A stretch of 64,000 nt of DNA from Peltaster fructicola (Eukaryota; Ascomycota; Dothideomycetes). Each line of letters opens with the position of its first letter. Position 1 is the first letter of the stretch. A program made the position numbers and the translations under genes. Positions 43,511-54,431 of this stretch are shown in pieces. Below the pieces are notes generated by a model. It did no database searches. It saw nothing but the letters and a program-made list of their open reading frames with translations, and was not told the DNA's origin. Location: the NCBI GenBank assembly GCA_001592805.2, contig CP051141.1, positions 2,728,001 to 2,792,000 of the forward strand. The letters are read 5' to 3'.

Positions 43511-45532
43511 ATGGCACCAAGCCGACGTATGCAAAAGCAAGGCCCGCCTGCTCCATTAGACGAGGTGAAGCTCAACTCGAAGAAGCGAAAGAACGGTGCC
43601 TCAACGAATACTGCATTCAAGAAGCAGAAGGTGGCTGCGAGTAAGCCTACAAAACAACAAGCCAAGCCACAGACCGCCGGCGTTGGGCGCAAGAAGAAGG
43701 CTCAGCTCCCAGCACGTGCTGCCACGGACGACTCCGATCTGAGTGGAGATGCCATTGACGACCCGGATGTACTCGAGGATCAGCTTGATGGCATTGAGAC
43801 TGGTGACCTGGACGATCTCGACGACAACGAGCTCGCAGATGATCAGGATGACTTTGATCTGGCACCTTCAGGCAGCGAAGATGAGGACGTCGTCGACTCC
43901 GATCAAGAGGTGCAGAAGGGAATATGGTCAGATGAAGACTCTGATGCCGAGGAACAGCTCACCGCAGCCAATATTGTTGGTCTGAGTCAGCAGTTGGATC
44001 GACAGAGAGCAGACGAAGCTGCAGAGAACGAGGCGGAAATGGCCGAGGACGCATTGCAGACGAACATCGCCGCTGACATCGACTTTGATGATGACGAAGA
44101 GGACGGAGTCAAAGCAAAGACCAACCTGCTTGCACCAGACATGCAGCTCCTACGAACGAGGATAACCGAGACTGTGCGGGTATTGAGCAATTTGAAAGAG
44201 CTGCAAGACAAGAGCAGGAGTCGTGCAGAGTACACCCAAGCTCTGCTCAAGGATATCTGCTTATACTACGGCTACTCTGCATACCTTGCTCAGAAGCTGT
44301 TTTCGCTCTTCCCGCCTCAGGAGGCTCTGGCATTTTTCGATGCCAACGAAACACCCAGGCCTGTTGTCCTGCGCACGAACACACTTCGTACGTCGCGAAG
44401 AGAGCTGGCCCACACTCTCATCAACCGTGGCGTTACACTCGAACCTGTTGGAAAGTGGTCTAAAGTTGGTCTCCAAGTCTTCGAATCACAAGTACCCCTT
44501 GGTGCGACACCGGAATACCTAGCTGGTCATTACATCCTCCAAGCAGCATCGTCATTCTTGCCTGTCATGGCACTGGCACCACAAGAGCATGAGCGGGTGC
44601 TCGATATGGCTGCAGCTCCAGGTGGTAAGTCGACCTACTTGGCAGCATTGATGCGAAACACTGGTGTGATATTCGCCAACGACGCCAGTAAAGAGCGATC
44701 GAAAGGTCTGATCGGCAATATTCACCGTCTTGGTGTCAAGAATACCATTGTCTGCAACTACTCGGCGTTGGAATTTCCCAAGGTCATGGGTGGATTCGAC
44801 CGTGTGTTGCTTGATGCTCCTTGCTCTGGTACTGGTGTCATCGCAAAGGATGCGTCCGTGAAGACTAACAAGACCGAGGCCGACTTCTTGCGTCTACCAC
44901 ATCTGCAGAAACAGCTCTTGCTGGCTGCCATCGACTCGATCGACCACGCATCAAAGACTGGCGGCTACGTTGTGTATTCCACTTGCTCGGTCACTGTCGA
45001 AGAAAACGAACAGGTTGTGCAGTACGCTCTGAATAAGCGACCAAATGTCAAACTGGTTGAGACAGGCTTGGTCTTCGGAAAGGAGGGATTTGTCAAGTAC
45101 GAGTCCAAGCGATTCCATCCCAGTCTCAAGATGACACGACGCTACTATCCGCATTCGTACAATGTGGACGGTTTCTACGTCGCTAAGTTCAAGAAGACTG
45201 GACCAACGCCGGCGAGTGCTACGAGGCCACAGGGAGCTCTACAGACAGCTGCCAGGATGGACGAAGACATTGCTCATGACGATCACGCAGCGATAGTCGA
45301 CGACGAGACAGAGCATGTGGAGGAGGCCTTTGCTGACTTCAATGACGACGAAGACGACAAGTACATTGAGCAAGGTCTCAAGAAGCAAATGAGGAAGAAG
45401 GGCATCAATCCAAGAGCAACCAAAAGCAAAGCAGTGCAAAGTCTGCTCCCAACGACCTCTAAGGCTGATGCACGAATCAATGGCAGCGCGAAGGTGAACG
45501 GTACAAACAAGACGAAGAGTAGGACAAAGTGA
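43511..45532 (+). CDS. nop2: Nop2, 25S rRNA cytosine-C5 methyltransferase
   Basis: Nucleolar NOL1/NOP2/Sun-family enzyme that methylates a cytosine of large-subunit rRNA with SAM and is needed for 60S biogenesis. The 673-aa single-exon frame has a basic N-terminus (KKRKNG, FKKQKVAASK), a long Asp/Glu region (about 70-200), the Nop2-specific lead-in (ELQDKSRSRAEYTQALLKDI), and the SAM-binding motif LDMAAAPGGKSTYLA. Motif IV is DAPCSGTGVI and motif VI is YSTCSVTVEENE, providing the two Cys of the m5C mechanism. The NFY-type FHPSLKMTRRYYPHSYNVDG block and a Lys-rich tail follow. Length is usual for fungal Nop2. It shares the short promoter with kae1. Confidence 0.95.
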   Translation: MAPSRRMQKQGPPAPLDEVKLNSKKRKNGASTNTAFKKQKVAASKPTKQQAKPQTAGVGRKKKAQLPARAATDDSDLSGDAIDDPDVLEDQLDGIETGDLDDLDDNELADDQDDFDLAPSGSEDEDVVDSDQEVQKGIWSDEDSDAEEQLTAANIVGLSQQLDRQRADEAAENEAEMAEDALQTNIAADIDFDDDEEDGVKAKTNLLAPDMQLLRTRITETVRVLSNLKELQDKSRSRAEYTQALLKDICLYYGYSAYLAQKLFSLFPPQEALAFFDANETPRPVVLRTNTLRTSRRELAHTLINRGVTLEPVGKWSKVGLQVFESQVPLGATPEYLAGHYILQAASSFLPVMALAPQEHERVLDMAAAPGGKSTYLAALMRNTGVIFANDASKERSKGLIGNIHRLGVKNTIVCNYSALEFPKVMGGFDRVLLDAPCSGTGVIAKDASVKTNKTEADFLRLPHLQKQLLLAAIDSIDHASKTGGYVVYSTCSVTVEENEQVVQYALNKRPNVKLVETGLVFGKEGFVKYESKRFHPSLKMTRRYYPHSYNVDGFYVAKFKKTGPTPASATRPQGALQTAARMDEDIAHDDHAAIVDDETEHVEEAFADFNDDEDDKYIEQGLKKQMRKKGINPRATKSKAVQSLLPTTSKADARINGSAKVNGTNKTKSRTK

Positions 45533-45695
45533 TGCACAAATTTCGTACATATTTGTATCTACGGTTGTGCTCGTCCGGGAGCTCGTTTCTGTTTTGCAGA
45601 GTCCATGGGTATAGTTGATGTGTGATTGGGCGAGCAGATGCGTTGAAGCAGTGCGGATCGATCGTTAGTAATACGTGTGGGTGTGTGTCGCATGT

Positions 45696-46457
45696 CTATG
45701 TTGACGATTTCTCCTCTTGACCACTGAGCAGTGTGAAGACAGGAGCATCAAGCTTATCCCGACCCTTGAGGAAATCGAGCTCAAGCATGAAGACGAAGCC
45801 AAGAAGTTCTCCTCCCAGTTGGCGTACAAGTGAGCCTGCCGCAGCTGCTGTACCACCTACACACCGCCAGTCAATGTTTGCTCGAAGCGAGATACATGTC
45901 AAACTTACCTGTAGCTATTATGTCGTCAAGGATGACGACTCTCTGCCCGGTCTTTATGGAATCTGCTTGCATCTGGAAATGATCTTCTCCGTACTCCTTC
46001 TTGTAGCTCGCCGTGATTGTGGAACCAGGCAGCTTTCCTTCTTCCTCACTGGCACGAAGCCAGCATTCAGCTTGTGTGCGAGCGTAGGACCAACGAGGAA
46101 GCCACGGCTCTCCAGGCCGACGACGACATCGATCTTCTGTCCGGCGAATGCGTCTGCGAATTGTAGTTCATGTGCTCGTATTAATGCAGAGTGAAGATCT
46201 GGGTTTGCGAATAATGGCATGATATCCTCGAAGAGGATGCCTGGTGAAGGAAAGTCTGGGTACTGTCGAAGGCCAGCCTTGAGCTTCACCTTAAGATCGG
46301 CGAGTTCGGAGGGACTGGCGGTAGAGGCGGTGGACTGTCCTGCCTGGGTGGCATGTTGGGACGAGACGGTGGGGTCTGGCGCTGAGGATGGAGGATGCGA
46401 AGAAGTGCTCTCTCGCGGAGTGTTGGTGGAGGCAGAGCCTTGCGGGACGAGGCTCAT
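45696..46457 (-). CDS. apt1: Adenine phosphoribosyltransferase, frame interrupted
   Basis: Salvages adenine with PRPP to AMP in the cytosol. Exons 45909-46457 and 45696-45856, intron 45857-45908 (52 bp, GTAAGT ... TGTAG). Seen: [43 protein letters not shown], and across the splice the PRPP loop [18 protein letters not shown], then [16 protein letters not shown]. About 60 polar Ser/Thr residues precede the domain. Within exon 1 the frame breaks after VPVRKK: the conserved continuation [17 protein letters not shown] is in another frame. One extra G at 46037-46038 (GG to GGG) would restore it. No intron can explain this. An assembly indel is most likely. Restored length would be about 235 aa. 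Confidence 0.85.
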
Positions 46458-47535
46458 AGTGAAAAGAGAAAGGAAGAAGAAGACAGGATTGGGTGGAAGA
46501 GAGCTTTCTTTAGAAGCTCGTTCGTTGAGAAGACCACACAGAAAATGTAACCCAGTAGGCAGGCAGGCAAACACACACACGCACGGCGCGGTAAAGTTAG
46601 GCTTTTGGGCGTGCTACTGTGTCGGTCGGCTATGCACGTATACTGTTGCAGCAAGAGGCGTGAGCCAATCCGTCGCAAGTACAGATTGTGACAGCAGGTG
46701 GATGGGAAAGGCGAGTGGTGGAAGGGAGGAAAAAAGTCAGTCCTTGCAAGGTGTGTGGTGCGAGCGGCGAGAAACGGCTACTGGCAGAGCGATAGGTTAT
46801 TCTGCCTTACCGCTTCAGCTGCTGGTTCTTCGGGATGATGTGATGCTCCTCCTTGTTCGCAACAGGGCTGTCGGATGCTAGAGGGAAAGAGTTTGTGCTC
46901 TAGATGGCCGTGGAGGTGTCGTCTGCTGGACTCATGCCGCGGATTTGCCCGATGTCCAGTCAATAAGTAGAGAGCAACAATGATAAGTATAGTAATGAAG
47001 CAGGACACCCTTGAGTAGCGTCTTCGGGGAGAAGGGGAAGAAGTGGCCCTGAACCAAAGAATGTGTCGAAGTCCCATTCCCTGTCCTGCGTGGAGGGAAA
47101 CAGCGTTAGGAAGAAGATGCTGCTGCTACTACTGTCGCGGAAGGTTGTGTGGGATGCCTCGACACGTCGTTACACCTTGGGACAGACGACTCCCACGCCT
47201 GTCGATGACTCGATACATGTCTCTCAACAGCTGTGCTTGAGGTGAAGTTCACAACTCAAGGCACCCGCAGTCAACGCAAAAGCAGCATAGCTGCAGAAGG
47301 TACTGGTGTGTTTGGTGTCCACTGAGGCTGATGTCAACCTGGTGAAAGTCTATCGATAAGCGTCCAATAGACAGGACGACAGCTGCTCGAACAACATATG
47401 CCCTGTCAGAGAGTCATCTCGCGCAGGCGCGCAGGTGGAATTCTGCGGCGTCTCGACAATAATTCCTCCCGTATGCTGCCAGCCCAACCTCAACAAGAGC
47501 TTTAGAACCTCACCTCTATCCACAAGACTGCCACT
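46458..47535. other. Divergent intergenic region
   Basis: About 1.1 kb between apt1 and the metallo-beta-lactamase gene. Several open frames up to 220 aa overlap here on the plus strand, including one antisense to apt1. They have Arg/Ser-rich chance-like composition, so none is called. No repeat or RNA gene is recognised. Confidence 0.45.
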
Positions 47536-48741
47536 ATGAAGGCTCCACCGAGTAGCTCTTTCACCATCAAGCAGGTCAACAGATCTACCTTCCTCATTGT
47601 CGAGCACGATGCATACAACGAACATCCCTATATCTATGCCAAGCTGCATCCAAATGCTCCTATCCTGATACTCAATGACACAGGCTGCGACCGAGCAGAT
47701 ACTGACCACGAGAGAGTAAGTCGTTGCAAGGACCTTTCCTGCGTCGACCCTGCTACGCATGCCTGTCACATGCCAAACCAGCCAAACACATGTGATAACT
47801 TACAGCCTCAGCCGATATCGTCCATCTCAGACCTTTCCTCGAGACCTACCCAGTGCCTGAGCGTTACGGCAAACCTCTGAACCCTGGTGGAGCTCTACAA
47901 TATGTCATTATCCTATCGCACTGTCATTATGGTGAGTGTTGCAGCCATCTCGATGACCTGGCGGCTGCCCTGACCACACGCAGACCATATTGGAGGCATC
48001 GAGCAGTTCCTCGAAGGAGGCAACACAGAGATCATCGCATCAGCAGCAGGAAGGGACTTCATAGAGTCAGATTTGGCAGCACATTCGTTATGCAAGCACA
48101 TGAACATCCCAACGCCTTCCTTCAAGGTTACACACTGGGCTCAGAGCAACGAACGACTAACATGGCCACTTCGCAAGTCATTACCTGGCGACAATGCTGC
48201 TTTGCAAGTGGACAGAGACCAGCCTGCTGATCTAGGCATTATCGTGCTCCATACACCAGGTCACACACCTGATTCTCTTTGCTGGTTCGATTATGACGAG
48301 CGAACTCTTTACGTTGGAGACACCTTGTACATGTTGGGAAGCGAGCTTGAGCCCATTTACATACCGCCACAAGGAGACCTGGTGGAATGGTTTCATTCCT
48401 TGGAAAAGATCACGACCTTCATCTTACGCAATCAACTCCCTGGAGTGCATGGCGAGCTTCTTGTGTCTGCTAGCCACACTACTTGCAACGCCGATGCATG
48501 GCCTTTCGTCCGGTCAGCGATGGCTTTACAAGGGCCGCTCATCCAAGGCGAGCCACTGGGCTCCTTGATCAGATATGACGAGATCTTCGACTACTATATC
48601 GCGCCTGACTCTGAAGGCAGCCCATACAGGATGGCCATACTTCTGCCAAGACGTTTGGTGCACTTTGCTCGGGCGTACTATGGCTTTGCATCCAGGAGAA
48701 GCTCGGTGAGATCGAGGGGGTCCCCGAGTCTGGCACAATGA
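47536..48741 (+). CDS. Metallo-beta-lactamase-fold hydrolase
   Basis: MBL-fold metal hydrolase; substrate unknown. Exons read: 47536 to about 47715, 47812-47931 and 47984-48741, giving about 352 aa. Joining exons 2 and 3 across the 52-bp intron 47932-47983 creates the metal motif SHCHYDHIGG (HxHxDH). Downstream are HTPGHTPDSLCWFD and LYVGDTLYMLG, carrying further metal ligands. The first intron is awkward. The obvious donor GTAAGT after GAGAGA leaves exon 2 out of frame by one base, whereas ...GAGAGAG|GTAAGT would give DHERADIVHLRPFLETYP. A missing G at about 47715-47716 is suspected. There is no targeting signal. The protein resembles the fungal glyoxalase-II-like/MBL superfamily rather than beta-CASP nucleases. 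Confidence 0.8.
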
Positions 48742-48797
48742 GGACGTCGTCATGAGAGGATCTTATATTGACTGAGACTATGTACAGATGATCTGCC

Positions 48798-50557
48798 TCA
48801 ATCCGCCAACCCATACGTTGCGAAGCTAGCTTGTTCTCCACCTACCCATCCGTTGCTGGCATCGAACGTACCTTGCCCGGCATTCGCTCTCAGCACGCTA
48901 TAGCTAGGCTCGTTGTTGCACTTGCCCTTGATACAAGCAGCAACGCTTTGTCCGGCGATCATACCCTCGTAATAGCCTCCATGCAGGAAGCCAAAGTACT
49001 CAGCACTAGTATGTTCTCCAGCAAACCACAGCCGGCCTACGTTAGCTCGTAGATTCTGATGCTCGTCGAGCGTGACACCGGTCGGCCAGTTCGAGTAGCT
49101 GCCATGTGCCCACTCAGTCCTGCCCCAGCGAGGATAGTAGAAAGCTGTTGGCTTTGGTATCTTCTTCTGTGGGAACATAGTCTGCAGCACTGCCAATACC
49201 TCCTTCAGTGTTTGCTCGTCAGATTGTGCCTCCACTCTTCTGCTTTGCGAGTGTACAACGGTCACAAAGAGGATGCCCGATGCTGGGAAGAAGCCTGTCG
49301 TTGATAAGGATTGCCATAGAGGGTAATAGCCACGAGTTGCTGGGTCAGCATAGAGCATGAACTGCACGTTCGTATCCCAAAATTGCTGGTCAGCTGGGAA
49401 CTGCAGAAAGATCTTGGTGTAGATGCCCATGTTGAAGTTCAGAATGGCTGACTGCTTCCATGCCGGGAGGGCTAGCTTGAACGATACAGGAGCATTACCT
49501 GCTATGCTCTGCTGGAGGACGCCGAGGGAGAATGTGTTGATCGCATACTTTGCTGTTATACACGTAGGTGCCGACGATGTTGAGTTGACGGTTGGACGAA
49601 GATACACAGTCACACCAGATCCAGATGAGTAATCTATGGAGGTGACTGTGGTGTTGAGCAGTAGTCGTGGATCGTTGTTCTTGAGATACTCTGAAGCAAA
49701 TCCTTTGATGAAGATGTTGAAGCCTCGCTGATCTGTTGCAAAGTTGTTCGCTTCTGAGAACTGATTGAATGTGAGGTTGTAGCCAGCGATACCAAAGAGC
49801 TCTGACGACTCCGAGGGTGGGTAGGCCACTTCCCAGTCCCACTCCCACCATTCTATTGCCTGTTTGATAGGGTCTGTATCAGGGAACCATCCAGCCGAGT
49901 ATAACCCAGCTCGAACGCTGTGGTCTAGCAAGCCGTTGGTAAGTATATTGCCAGCATCTGCAGACAAAGTGTCGAAGATCCTGTTCTCGAAGTCATCAAG
50001 CTGTGCAGAGTAGTCCTTATAGCCCGTGGAATCATATGTGAGGATGTCTGAGTAGTTTGAATAGGTGTTGTTCAGGTGGTACTTCTTCGCTAACGTCCAG
50101 ATGGGGTTCTCGGGTCCAGGAGGCGTGCCGAGTCCTTGTACCTACCAATCCTTCAATTAGAGTCTTCACGGACTTGGGAGTAAGCTTACCCAGTTGGCTC
50201 CCAACTCGATAGTGTACGGCGATCCGTCAGACTTCTTACCGAAGGAGGCATGCCGGGCGCGGCCACCGATCTGTTCATTGTACTCAACGATCATGAAGTC
50301 GTTGACAGAAGCGTTCGATAGAGCTTTCTACGTTATCACATCAGCAAGGTCCTCAGTCCTACTCTGAACCTACTCCCGCTGTGATACCAGCTATACCTGC
50401 TCCGCTTGTACCAGTCAGCTGGGTCTCAATAACGAACGATGAGCTCGTACAGTATCAGAACGTCAGTTTGCTTGCAGTAGGTGGAACTGTCCTGCGCCAC
50501 GCCAGCTTCGACCACGGCTGCAGACAGCAACACCAAAGCTGCCTTGCGAAGACCCAT
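48798..50557 (-). CDS. Secreted FAD amine oxidase (polyamine oxidase-like)
   Basis: Flavin monoamine/polyamine oxidase. Four exons are read: 50451-50557, 50374-50404, 50190-50327 and 48798-50141, with introns of 46, 46 and 48 bp; the first ends in an AAG acceptor. They sum to 539 aa in frame. A signal peptide is at about 1-21 (MGLRKAALVLLSAAVVEAGV|AQ). The rebuilt FAD-binding start TDVLILGAGIAGITAG is followed by the GG motif EQIGGRARHASFG and IELGANWVQG. The C-terminal FAD block is LWFAGEHTSAEYFGFLHGGY, with YYPRWGRTEWAHGSYSNWP before it. Many NxS/T sequons support secretion. The expected reaction is oxidation of polyamines or their acetyl forms, releasing H2O2 outside the cell. It is convergent with the MBL gene (56 bp between stops). 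Confidence 0.88.
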
Positions 50558-51310
50558 AATTACAGATGCCAAAGGCGAAAGAATGAGCAAGACGAGATGG
50601 AGCCAGCTTATGTACTGGTAAGATCCATGAGATAGACGTGCTCGTGCGGGCTAGTCCTGCAAGCCATATGCAGAGGACGTTAGCTATCGCAGCCAGTCAT
50701 ACGAGCTCACGGGAAGGCTTGCCACAGCAACTCGCAATCTGCCATGCATCCTGCTTCCTAGTAAGACCCGAGAAGGAATGAATATCAGGAGGTTCGACGA
50801 TTCATATCGCTGGAAGCTCTACGAGATCAACTGGATGAAGTGCAAGACTGCCACGCTAGAACAACGCTAAGTGGTCAGTCAGCCACTGCAGAGGCCGGAT
50901 GTCACTTAGTCACAATATCTATGAGAGTGAAGGACCAAGTTAATGACCAAGAGGTCCGACCTCTCCGTTGCGAAGAGTCGAGGATTGAATGATCCATTGT
51001 GCCGGTGAACCATCTCGGAGACAGTGAGTGCACACAACCATTGACTGACATGATATTGGCTCAGCATTTTGGATACATTAAAACTTACAGTGTGTTCGCA
51101 CTGGAACAGTGCCGCGATCGCTTCATTTAGACAGACCGCGATGGCATCCGTGTGGTTGTTGTCAGTGCTTCATCGAACGAGGCTCGATGACGAAGAGCAT
51201 AGCAGAAAGCACGACCGAAGAACAAAGCAAACCCACTCACATGATCACACACAGAGCTGTGTGGACCTACCTCCACCGTCCTCTCGCTGCCTCGAGCATG
51301 TCTATGGTGA
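50558..51310. other. Intergenic spacer
   Basis: About 750 bp: promoter of the amine oxidase gene and 3' flank of the zinc-finger gene. Only short frames are present. Confidence 0.5.
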
Positions 51311-52994
51311 CTAGTGCCCACTTTGTGCGTCCATCACATCGTCCATACCACGCACAGGCCCAGTCACCGCTGGCCCAGCTTCACCTTGGACATAGGTAGT
51401 GCTGTCGTCGCGCTTGAATGCGTATCGTGGATGAGCGGCACGCTTCTCCTCAGGTGACATAGTCTCGTCAGTGTAGACCATTCGTATCTGTTTGTCAGCA
51501 CTCTTGGAGCCCTTCTTCCCAGCTTTCTTGGTACTTGCTGTCTTTGGTGTCTTTTCCGAAGCCGCCACCGCTGTGGTATCACTCGTCACAACTGCTGAAG
51601 AGCTGTCGAGTACAGGTGCCGCACCCTCAGCATTGTCTGCTGCATGTGCTGCTGCTGATGATGATGATGTAGCAGGATCATTGTGAGTAACATGAGTAGA
51701 CGCTGTGTTAGAAGTCTCCAGCTGGAACTCACGAACAGGCAGAGCATGCTCTTCAGACCCTTTGCTTCCTCCATCTGCGAGTGCAGCTGCTACCACCCCT
51801 GATTGCTCAGTCGCACCACCTGGTGAGGGCAGAGTTGCGTGTGAAGGATTTGCTTGGCGTGCTGGCGCACCGGCGTGCAGTCGTGTCATGTCCTCGCGGC
51901 TCAAGTTTGGCGCATTCGTGCTCGGACGGGCTGGGAGTCCAGGGACGTCAAGATCGAGAGTGGATTGCTGCTTGACAGGCTCAGCAGCAGGCTTGGGGCG
52001 GGTTTGATGAGCTGTAGGAGGCTGATGACCATTGGCGAATGGTGGGCCTGTTGGTCTTGGCATGTTGTGCTGATGCATTGGAGGGAAAGGCATAGCGCCT
52101 GGTGATGGACCGAAGCCATTGTGTGGTAGAGGAAATGGCGGTGGGCCTCCAGGATACATGGGCATACCATGAGGCGGCATGTGTGGTGGCATATGCGGTG
52201 GCAACCCGAATGGTGGAGCTGGTCCCAATGGTGATGGTATTGGCGGACCATAGTACTGATTGCTAGGTGACATGATTGGTTGTGGTCCAGGTGGCATAGG
52301 ATGACCTCCAAACGCTGGTGGCGGAGCGGCGAACGGACTGCCTTGACTCTGGTGTGCATCCTAATGGTCTGTTAGTTTCGCAGTGCGGAACCGCAAAGTG
52401 CACGCTTACCATGAACACTGGAGAACCTTGTGTTGCTCCATCTGCAGCACCTGGTGTTGCAAAGGCACCAGTAGAACTGACAGGGGTTGTACTACCACGT
52501 TCTCCGTCAGCTCTTGCTAGGCGCTCGGCTTCCTTCTTTGCTTTGTGCTCGGCAAGGCGCTGCTTGATCTCCTCCGCAGTCTCAATCTTAGGCCGCTTGT
52601 TTGTAGAGTTCTGACCAGAGCCAGCAGGTGGATTGCCAGTCTCTGCACGACGCTCTGCGACCTTCTTAAAGTATTCAGCGGTGATGCGCTGTCTGTGTTG
52701 GTGCAATACGTCCTCAGGAATTCCCTCCATCCCGAAAATCTCGATGTTGACGTCCTTGCGCACTGGCAGGGCGTTTTCGATGGCGGTCAAAGTCTCCTTG
52801 TGCACTTGAGACATGTGAACTGATAGACCACCGGCTGTGTTGAGGCGACGAGTGCACATTGTGCACTTGTAGTGCTTGGCTTTCTGGTGAGAGATGAGGA
52901 TCTTGAGGTCGTCAAAGTCGCGCTCGCAGTAGAAGCACCACGGACGTTCGAGGATGTCCTCGACAGTGGGCTGGTTTCGCTTACGTTTCGTCAT
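51311..52994 (-). CDS. BuGZ/ZNF207-like C2H2 zinc-finger protein
   Basis: Exons 52410-52994 and 51311-52360 with a 49-bp intron (52361-52409, GTAAGC ... CATTAG) give 544 aa. The N-terminus carries two closely spaced C2H2 fingers (RPWCFYCERDFDDLKILISH, then KCTMCTRRLNTAGGLSVHMS). A conserved downstream block follows (ALPVRKDVNIEIFGMEGIPE), the arrangement of metazoan BuGZ/ZNF207 and its fungal relatives. The second half is Pro/Gly/Met/His-rich (HMPPHMPPHGMPMYPGGPPP) and disordered, as in BuGZ, where such regions drive condensate formation. A basic segment (KKAGKKGSKSADKQ) is near the end. Family knowledge links BuGZ to spindle assembly and splicing; the fungal role is not established. Confidence 0.85.
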
Positions 52995-54431
52995 CGTGTT
53001 CGGAATCTAGCGAGGCCGTGTCAGCAATCTGGAGGTGCAGAGCGATGCAGAGCTTGAGGTCCGACGGCGACCAAGTTGTTGTAAGTGACAGCGCGAAATT
53101 GTCGCAGGTCGTGATTTATGGAGATGGCTTGAGCTTTCAGCGTTCTTGCCCAATTCAGTCACAAGCCACATTCAATGTGCTGCTTCTACACCTTGGCAAT
53201 ATTCCTACTTGACTGCATCTGCAATGACTATCGCTCACACAGGTATCACTGAGTGGGCGAGTATAGGGATCTAGGTGTGGCAGCGACTGAAGCATCGAAA
53301 AATGACAGCTCTGAAGACAGGATCAGGAACAATCCGACAGACGAGCTGCACCCTCCGCAGGCTCAAGAAGACGCTCTCGTCGCTGTTGACGACGAAGATG
53401 TGCAACTGAGAAGTTGATCTGGCTTCTTATCGCCAGCTGAGACTACTACGGACGACACGTGATGCCGCACAACGTTGCTGCTATGGCTAGAAAATGGCGC
53501 TTGGCTCTCGACAGCACGGATACAGACTGGATCGATAGCATTATGGAGAGACCTGACGACCAGAGATGCGATAATTGGTCCGAAACGATGACATCGATCA
53601 GATGAGGATGATAGAGAAGCTGCAGACTTTGTAGCGCACCATCATGACCCTACAACGTACTGGACGTCGCCTTCATGAAGTACAGCGACAATCAATCTTC
53701 ACCTCAGCGGACGTAACCCACGAGAACTTCCATCAGACGAGACACATCGAAATAGCTCAACGGACACGGTGACGGCCTCTCTTGCTTGATCCTCGGGGGC
53801 CTCCTTACTCAACGGTCGGTGTCAGAACCTTCAGGTGTCATGCAGCTATTGCAAAGGTATCTTGACAGTGCCGCAAAGTAATAATGTCAGCTGCTTCAGT
53901 AAGCTGGAAAGAAGGATCTTATCTGGAAGTCTGCTGTGTGAATGGAAGTGAATACGTGAAGTAGCCACTGTATGAGGGTCTTGAAGGTCTAGATGCTTGA
54001 GCACTTGCATGCAGACAGAAGCATAACTTAGTTTGTGTCTCCCTAGATTACAATTCTCACGATGCAACTTCCTTGGTTCGCAGATCCTGAATTGTCTCAT
54101 ATACCAGGCGCACGTAGATGGGCGTTGTCACCCGACAGTAGCCAGATACCTGGCGCCAATACTAGATGAGGCCGATGTTGACATACACAAGGAAGCTGTG
54201 TATCTGGGTCACGATTACAAAGCACTGCAACGCAACGCTCAAAGCTTGTGGGGATGGACGATCGCTAGGTCTACACTTCACATGGCATAGTGTCAGCATA
54301 TACAGCTCGCCAAATGGTATCACAATAGCTTGTCGATCTACATGTCTTCCTTCTGACTGCCTACACATCAATTTGCCCGTTTCCAATGAGCTGAGCAACA
54401 CTGCTGAGCGTCGAGCTCTCTTACGAACATT
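52995..54431. other. Intergenic region with coding-like fragments
   Basis: About 1.4 kb between divergent genes. At 53280-53800 three plus-strand fragments in different frames look protein-like: one with NNPTDELHPPQAQEDALVAV, one starting MPHNVAAMARKWRLALDSTD, and one with TGRRLHEVQRQSIFTSADVT. Each ends at a stop, and I could not join them with credible introns. This may be an unrecognised small gene disturbed by indels, a decayed host gene, or chance. Confidence 0.3.

Noticed and set aside
46219-46881. 220-aa plus-strand frame overlapping apt1
   Set aside because: Antisense to the conserved APRT coding region; Arg/Ser-rich composition expected of a shadow frame.
50374-50466. Missing base in the first exon of the amine oxidase
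   Set aside because: First suspected, but using the AAG acceptor at 50405-50407 restores TDVLILGAGIAGITAG with correct phase, so no sequence error is needed.
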